NCBI GenBank assembly: GCA_043762265.1
Contig: JAYUMV010000553.1
Location: forward strand, 1-10,810
Length of the DNA: 10,810 nucleotides
DNA from: JANXLO01 sp043762265
GTDB lineage: Bacteria > Armatimonadota > Chthonomonadetes > Chthonomonadales > Chthonomonadaceae
Direction: 5' to 3'
Shown here: positions 7,580 through 10,810 of the stretch, one piece after another
How positions within the stretch are numbered: position 1 is the first letter of the stretch
How the letters are laid out: every line of letters begins with the position of its first letter
The notes under the pieces: generated by a model
Database searches by the model: none
Told to the model about the DNA's origin: nothing
Seen by the model: the letters and a program-made list of their open reading frames with translations, nothing else
Program-made: the position numbers and the translations under genes

Positions 7580-8521
7580 TCACGCGGTCACGTTTTGCAA
7601 AGGGCGGGACGCTTGTCCATTGAGGACGTCGGCCAGGTCGAAGAGCGTTACGGAGCCGTCTTCGTTTCCCACCAGGATCCGGCGACCATCGTCGGCGATT
7701 GCCAGACACAATATCTGTTGCGCGCAAGGCCGACGAACGATTTCTAAGCCGGTTTCCGCGATGTAAACAACAAGCGTCATCTTCTCTATGGATACAAGAT
7801 AGTTGCTGTCCATGGTAAACGCGAGCGCGTAGGCGTAGCCATTGCCCTGGAAAAGCCTTTGCCCGTTGTGTCGAATCCACACTTCTAACCCACCCCAGGA
7901 ACGCCCATCTCCCCCATCACACCAGGCAGCGGCCAGGCGGCCGTCCGGGCTGACGGCAAGCGTATCGGCGCTCTTGCCTGCATCCTTCCGCTCGGCTAAG
8001 GTGTCTCCTGTGCGCAGATCCAACGTAAAGATCGGCGTGCGTCGCTCGCCGCCCACCAACACCGCTCGGCTGTCCGGCGTGATCACCGCGACGTGAACAC
8101 GCAGAGCCCATCCGTCTTCAGAGGAGGGTTGCAGACGATGTATCAGGGTAAAATCAGGCAGATGCCATACCCAAAGACAATCGGATCCGGCGACGAGGTA
8201 CCGTCCGTCCGGGGATATATCGACACAGAGGACACGAGAATCGGGACCTTTCAGTTGCGTCACCTCGCGTCCGGTCGCCAAATGCCACACGCGCACCGTA
8301 GCGTCCTCACTTCCGGATACGATGTATCTGCCGTTGGGTGTCACCGCCACGTCGTAGACTGTTGCGGAGTGGCCGGTAAGGCGCCGGATCAAACGGCCAT
8401 CACGCAGTGCATGTATGCAGACCCGATGGTCGGCGCCGCCCGAAACGACAGAGAGGCCGTCAGGCGTAAACCGTACGGCGTTGACACGACTGGAATGGGC
8501 GCGGATAGGGTTCGCTTCCAT
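7580..8521 (-). CDS. WD40-repeat protein, stand-alone seven-bladed propeller
   Basis: This 313-residue protein starts at ATG 8521, with GGAG about 7 bases upstream. No signal peptide or membrane helix is evident, so it is probably cytoplasmic. About seven WD40-type repeats fill the chain. The first three are clearest (for example VSGSEDATVRVWHLATG at about residues 67-83); the later ones are diverged and keep patterns such as SPDGRL, EVWIRHNG, YIAETG and GNEDGSVTLFDL. Propellers of this kind are protein-interaction platforms, not enzymes. It lies 124 bp upstream of the FHA-ABC transporter on the same strand, and a second propeller is part of the kinase in the same block, so a scaffold role in that signalling set is plausible. 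It is much more diverged between blades than the kinase's propeller, so it is not a recent copy of it. Confidence 0.88.
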   Translation of the reverse strand: MEANPIRAHSSRVNAVRFTPDGLSVVSGGADHRVCIHALRDGRLIRRLTGHSATVYDVAVTPNGRYIVSGSEDATVRVWHLATGREVTQLKGPDSRVLCVDISPDGRYLVAGSDCLWVWHLPDFTLIHRLQPSSEDGWALRVHVAVITPDSRAVLVGGERRTPIFTLDLRTGDTLAERKDAGKSADTLAVSPDGRLAAAWCDGGDGRSWGGLEVWIRHNGQRLFQGNGYAYALAFTMDSNYLVSIEKMTLVVYIAETGLEIVRRPCAQQILCLAIADDGRRILVGNEDGSVTLFDLADVLNGQASRPLQNVTA

Positions 8522-8616
8522 GAGTAGCTCCGTCTTATCGCAGGTTTAACTTGAGAAGGGCGACACAAAGGACTTCAGGAACGAGGACGAAATCATGTCC
8601 TATAAAGGTCTGTGTT

Positions 8617-8955
8617 TCAGGCGACGGCATAGCCCGTATAAGGGCGGATGTTTTCCGGGTGGAAGCCAGGAACAATATCTTCTTTTGGAATACCCGCCGC
8701 TTCCAATTCATAGCCGATGCCATCCTCCGTTCCGTCGTATTGTATCCAGACTTTCCCATTGATGATGTCCAGATGCGCCAGATTAAAATAGACGCGGTGG
8801 TTGGGATCAAGCCAGCCGACAGAGACAATGATATAGCGATCATTCTCTTTATCGAAGACCGCTTCATTGGTCACTTTATCTCCAGAATATCGGCGTGTTG
8901 TCAGTGGCAGAAGCGTGTCACAAATGATCGTGCGATAGCGATCTAATTTATCCAT
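8617..8955 (-). CDS. xisI: XisI-family protein (element excision controlling factor family)
   Basis: This 112-residue protein starts at ATG 8955, with GAGGAG at 8969-8964 eight bases upstream. It matches the XisI family along its length: the start MDKLDRYRTII, the central YFNLAHLDIINGKVWIQ, and the highly typical DGTEDGIGYELEAAGIPKED followed by IVPGFHPENIRPYTGYAVA. The length is normal for the family. In Anabaena, xisH and xisI are needed for developmental excision of the fdxN element together with a recombinase; the biochemical role is not established, and no recombinase gene is seen in this window. The start overlaps the end of xisH by 13 bp (8943-8955), so translation is probably coupled. 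Confidence 0.92.
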   Translation of the reverse strand: MDKLDRYRTIICDTLLPLTTRRYSGDKVTNEAVFDKENDRYIIVSVGWLDPNHRVYFNLAHLDIINGKVWIQYDGTEDGIGYELEAAGIPKEDIVPGFHPENIRPYTGYAVA

Positions 8956-9365
8956 AGCGTTATCTCCTCTCTGATAGCATCGAAAACAATAAGTCGGATG
9001 GCATGGTTTTCCAGAAAGAGCTTCCCGATACCTTTTACAAAGACGCTCTGGTACATCTCATCGCGAATCGCGAGAAAGAGTGTGCGGTCACGATGATCGG
9101 TTGACTTTTGCAAGGCGAGATCATATAGCCAGAACTGGCCCACTGCTTCTTTCAAATCTTGAACAGCGGAGAGGCTGACAAAAGACTTGATTTCCACCGC
9201 AATGCGTTCCCCATTTCGATTTGCGGTAACCATTTGTTCCGCACCAATGTCTATCAAGAGCGTTGTGGCTTCTATCAGAATAGTCAAAGGATCGTGGGTA
9301 ATCGACCAGCCATCTTTTTGCAATGCACGCACGAATGGGTCGTGATATATGTCTTTGGCAGCCAT
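8943..9365 (-). CDS. xisH: XisH-family protein with PD-(D/E)xK-like nuclease motif
   Basis: This 140-residue protein starts at ATG 9365, two bases after the stop of the upstream gene; its ribosome site (GGAGG) lies within that gene's last codons. It matches XisH from the first residues (AAKDIYHDPFVRALQKDGW, then ITHDP) to the end (REEITLWIN). The family belongs to the restriction-endonuclease-like fold: Asp39 in LLIDIGAE and Glu58-x-Lys60 in AVEIKSF fit the D...ExK metal site, which makes a nuclease activity possible but unproven. The chain is full length. GC is near 45%, lower than the transporter and kinase genes, consistent with acquisition from elsewhere. It is named for the Anabaena fdxN excision factor, but most members outside that system have unknown roles. 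Confidence 0.92.
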   Translation of the reverse strand: MAAKDIYHDPFVRALQKDGWSITHDPLTILIEATTLLIDIGAEQMVTANRNGERIAVEIKSFVSLSAVQDLKEAVGQFWLYDLALQKSTDHRDRTLFLAIRDEMYQSVFVKGIGKLFLENHAIRLIVFDAIREEITLWIN

Positions 9366-9367
9366 CC

Positions 9368-9622
9368 TTATCGGCCTCCTGCAAGACGATAGGCCCCTGA
9401 GTATCCAATGCGCAGTCCGTAGAATATCGCGTCCGGTTGGCGGGCAAGCAGACGATCGCTTGCTGTAAGGTCATCCTCATCAATTTCATATTTTCGGGAC
9501 TGAATGTCGATTACGAGGAACTCACCTCGATGTCGCGATTCGACTTGGGCACGAACAATGCGCTCATAGATCTCTTGACCTCGCTTACCTACTTCTTCCG
9601 TGGAGTAACCAGAATAGGGCAT
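9368..9622 (-). CDS. Small conserved-type protein upstream of xisH, unknown function
   Basis: This 84-residue protein starts at ATG 9622, chosen because GAGGGGAG lies 5 bases upstream; the frame extends to 9655 without another good ribosome site. It is soluble and acidic in the middle. Features are an N-terminal helix (STEEVGKRGQEIYERIVRAQ), a short beta segment GEFLVIDI, the acidic YEIDEDD, a helix DRLLARQPDA, and the end YGLRIGYSGAYRLAGG. From memory, similar proteins with the ending RxGYxxAYRxGG occur in cyanobacteria and relatives beside small toxin-like genes, so an antitoxin-like or accessory role is possible. The stop is two bases before xisH, so the three genes form one unit. Confidence 0.75.
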   Translation of the reverse strand: MPYSGYSTEEVGKRGQEIYERIVRAQVESRHRGEFLVIDIQSRKYEIDEDDLTASDRLLARQPDAIFYGLRIGYSGAYRLAGGR

Positions 9623-9653
9623 TGTTGCTCCCCTCATCTTCCTCATCGCTCGC

Positions 9654-9692
9654 ATTATGGGTTATGGGTGCATTTCATCTGAGTTGGAAATG
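9654..9692 (-). promoter_or_regulatory. Possible promoter/operator region of the XisHI cassette
   Basis: On the minus strand CATAAT (9659-9654, 5 of 6 -10 bases) lies about 32 bases before the first start codon, with no clear -35 box. It falls within a tandem 7-bp direct repeat (TTATGGG twice, 9655-9668, plus strand). Just upstream is the inverted repeat CATTTC (9671-9676)/GAAATG (9687-9692) with a 10-bp spacer, which could be a dimeric regulator site. Confidence 0.3.
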
Positions 9693-10188
9693 AGCTTGAG
9701 GCGCAGTACAGTCGCGTTAGATCCCAACTTAGCTAAAATAGCCCCATATGTTATTATGGTACCCCAGGAAGCGTGAGTCCCACTCCAGAGCCTTCAACGC
9801 CATGATGCGCTCACCAGGTAACAGTTTAGGTTCGCGGAACTGCCTTCCTGCGGCGTGTTCGTGATTGGAAGACGCCGAGGGCAGCCGTGCGGCCACTGCG
9901 GGGAAATCCTGATTGGTCCAGAAGATCGAGTGGCAGTATTTCCTCACTAAAGCCGACAATAGCGGCTGCAAAATAGGCCGAATCAGCAGAAGGAGTCGGA
10001 CAGGTATAAAGTGAACAGGCAGGCATGTTTTTACTGCGGAATTGAGGTGACTGTGATCTCTGACATACAGATGAAAGCTAAACTGTTAGGTGAACGTCTA
10101 GTTGCCGCCGCAACCTTCCGCATGAACAATATTTCCGCTTCACAAAAAAACTTACAGATGCTTTCCGGTTTCGCGTCGATTGATGTAG
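9693..10188. other. Largely non-coding stretch between the XisHI cassette and the IS element
   Basis: No frame here has both a good start and recognisable homology. On the plus strand two short open stretches carry zinc-knuckle-like patterns: GQPCGHCGEILIGPEDRV, within 9812-9955, and RQACFYCGIEV, from about 10017. Both resemble the Cys-pair start of HNH endonucleases or zinc ribbons, but neither has the following histidines, and they are in different pieces separated by stops. They may be relics of a decayed endonuclease or transposon gene, or chance. A small hairpin GTTGC/GCAAC (10101-10114) may belong to the left end of the IS element. I see no tRNA or CRISPR array. Confidence 0.3.
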
Positions 10189-10210
10189 TATAATAGTACG
10201 CGAAGGAGGT
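10189..10210 (+). promoter_or_regulatory. -10 box and ribosome site of the RHH-tnpA unit
   Basis: A perfect TATAAT (10189-10194) is followed by AAGGAGGT (10203-10210), a near-perfect anti-Shine-Dalgarno match 7 bases before ATG 10218. No good -35 box is seen at the usual distance. If this -10 is used, the leader is extremely short and would begin near the ribosome site itself. Confidence 0.5.
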
Positions 10211-10217
10211 TAGCACA

Positions 10218-10421
10218 ATGACAACCAAAACGCAAACACAGCCGCTCAGTTTGCGACTGGAACCCGACCTCATCACTCACCTTCGGCGTATCGCTCGATA
10301 CCAGTCTTTCGAGCGCGATGAAGACGTAACCTACAGCGACCTCATTCGAGAGGCGATACTGCAAGCGTATCCCATGCCGAAGGAAGACCATGCAGACCCC
10401 GACAAAGGCGACAGCACATAG
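10218..10421 (+). CDS. Ribbon-helix-helix-like small protein overlapping tnpA
   Basis: This 67-residue protein starts at ATG 10218 behind AAGGAGGT. The N-terminal SLRLEPDLITHLRRIARYQS resembles the beta strand and first helix of Arc/MetJ-type DNA-binding proteins. TYSDLIREAILQAY, at about 38-51, resembles the second helix of the same fold. The polar tail KEDHADPDKGDST is probably disordered. The last 32 bp overlap the start of tnpA in another frame, so the two are likely co-translated. Such a protein could repress transposase expression or bind the element's ends. An antitoxin function is less likely because no toxin is adjacent. The gene appears intact although the transposase behind it is broken. 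Confidence 0.7.
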   Translation: MTTKTQTQPLSLRLEPDLITHLRRIARYQSFERDEDVTYSDLIREAILQAYPMPKEDHADPDKGDST

Positions 10422-10809
10422 CGTTTACAATCTGAACTACCACATCGTCTTTGTGACCAAGTATCGCAACCAAGTCCTGACAGGAGCCGTCGAAAAACAC
10501 ATCAAAGAGCAGATGCCGATCCTGTGCGAACGCTACGGATGGGAACAACTCGCCCTGGAGTGTATGCCCGATCATGTACATCTGTTCGTATCGGCTCCGC
10601 CTACGCAGGGGCAGGGCGTAGCCCGTCCGCACCGGAGTGCGACGGCTCCTGTCACCATTACACAAACGCTGAAAAGCATCCTGGCTCTCTCGGTATTCAA
10701 AACCTTCCCTGCCTCGAACTCTCCGACCGCAAATGGGTCTGTAAGAAGTGCGGCACTCTGCATGACAGAGACATCAATGCCGCCATCAACATCCTCCTCG
10801 AAGGATTAA
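10390..10809 (+). pseudogene. tnpA: IS200/IS605 TnpA (Y1 transposase), 3'-truncated and fused out of frame to the tnpB end
   Basis: ATG 10390 has AAGGAAG (10380-10386) just upstream. Residues 1-71 match TnpA: YNLNYHIVFVTKYRNQVL (13-30), then the metal-binding HUH motif in CMPDHVHLFVSAPP (His62, His64). Residues 72-88 include an unexpected segment, GQGVARPHRSA, which is a palindromic insertion. Homology then resumes with VTITQTLKSILALSVFKTFP. From about base 10700-10715 the frame no longer encodes TnpA; the downstream LWGGxFW region and catalytic tyrosine are absent, replaced by shifted tnpB codons. The frame stays open to the window end, so a hybrid peptide could be made, but it would not be active in strand transfer. 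Confidence 0.85.
10592..10649 (+). repeat. 51-bp in-frame insert in tnpA with two hairpins, flanked by 7-bp direct repeats
   Basis: CGGCTCC occurs at 10592-10598 and again at 10643-10649, an offset of 51 bp (17 codons). Between them lie GGGC-GTA-GCCC (10614-10624) and CGCAC-CGGA-GTGCG (10628-10641). The segment interrupts the usual spacing between the HUH motif and the TLKSI motif of TnpA without shifting the frame. Confidence 0.6.
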
Positions 10810-10810
10810 G
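10713..10810 (+). pseudogene. tnpB: TnpB C-terminal fragment (zinc finger and last RuvC motif)
   Basis: In the frame of codon 10731, one step from tnpA's frame, the translation reads LELSDRKWVCKKCGTLHD, then RDINAAINILLEGL to the window edge. This is the standard C-terminus of TnpB, the RNA-guided nuclease of IS605/IS607 elements. It includes the second Cys pair of the zinc finger (WVCKKCG) and the final RuvC aspartate in DRDINAA. There is no start codon or ribosome site, and the rest of the protein is missing, so it is a deletion remnant. The guide-RNA region that normally overlaps and follows the 3' end of tnpB would lie beyond the window. Confidence 0.85.

Larger units (their letters stand above)
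10218..10810 (+). mobile_element. Degenerate IS200/IS605-family element (internal deletion derivative)
   Basis: The identifiable content is a ribbon-helix-helix gene, the N-terminal part of a Y1 (HUH) transposase TnpA, and, in another frame, the C-terminal end of TnpB. A complete element would have a full tnpA (about 130-150 codons) and a full tnpB (about 350-450 codons). Here the region from TnpA's catalytic tyrosine to TnpB's last zinc finger has been lost. The right end lies beyond the window and the left boundary is not resolved; it may be near the hairpin at 10101. The element cannot move by itself, though its ends might still be usable by a relative's TnpA. Confidence 0.75.

Noticed and set aside
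8584..8601. Hairpin AGGAC/GTCCT between xisI and the WD40 gene as a terminator
   Set aside because: Five-base stem with an 8-base loop and no T-run on either strand; too weak to call.
9729..9971. 80-codon minus-strand frame in the region left of the IS element
   Set aside because: No ribosome site, no recognisable family, and low-complexity composition; kept only as part of an unexplained stretch.
10011..10193. 60-codon plus-strand frame from GTG 10011
   Set aside because: No properly spaced ribosome site; its stop codon lies within the TATAAT box of the next gene, and only a short CFYCG motif is suggestive.

Overview
The window looks like a bacterial chromosome segment from a multicellular or environmental lineage that is rich in eukaryote-like signalling domains. 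Ser/Thr kinase-WD40 fusions, FHA-ABC transporters, XisH/XisI pairs and IS200/IS605 elements occur together in Cyanobacteria, Chloroflexota and Armatimonadota. No rRNA or marker gene is present, so I do not choose between them. Overall GC is moderate, with strong local shifts: about 43-53% in the first 600 bp, 60-73% in much of 700-1900, about 45% in the XisH gene.

Layout. (1) Bases 3-1904, plus: the C-terminal part of an alpha-2-macroglobulin-like protein with an intact GCFEQ thioester motif, closed by a strong 17-bp terminator hairpin (1928-1967). (2) 2070-2342, plus: a small two-span membrane protein, followed by a hairpin. (3) 2361-2523, plus: a promoter, a ribosome site and a 33-codon zinc-ribbon-like stub that looks like the cut-off start of a gene. 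It abuts, tail to tail, a GspF/PilC C-terminal remnant on the minus strand (2520-3014). This is a rearrangement scar, and a 36-bp imperfect direct repeat of the neighbouring WD40 gene's 3' end lies inside it. (4) 8521 down to 3022, minus: a WD40 protein, a two-FHA ABC transporter (ATPase and permease in one chain) and a membrane-anchored Ser/Thr kinase with a seven-bladed WD40 propeller. (5) 9622 down to 8617, minus: a tight three-gene cassette of a small unnamed protein, XisH (with a D...ExK nuclease-like motif) and XisI. (6) 9623-10217: mostly non-coding, with operator-like repeats near the cassette promoter and zinc-knuckle-like remnants of unknown origin. (7) 10218-10810, plus: a degenerate IS200/IS605 element. 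A ribbon-helix-helix gene overlaps tnpA, tnpA carries a 51-bp in-frame palindromic insert, and tnpA is fused by an internal deletion to the 3' end of tnpB, losing the catalytic tyrosine region.

How the genes may work together: the kinase could phosphorylate threonines read by the FHA domains of the adjacent transporter, with the two WD40 propellers as scaffolds. This is inferred from domains and order only. The XisHI cassette has lower GC and overlapping or near-touching genes, so it is probably an independently moving module. The best candidates for something little described are this cassette with its third gene, and the RHH-TnpA overlap.
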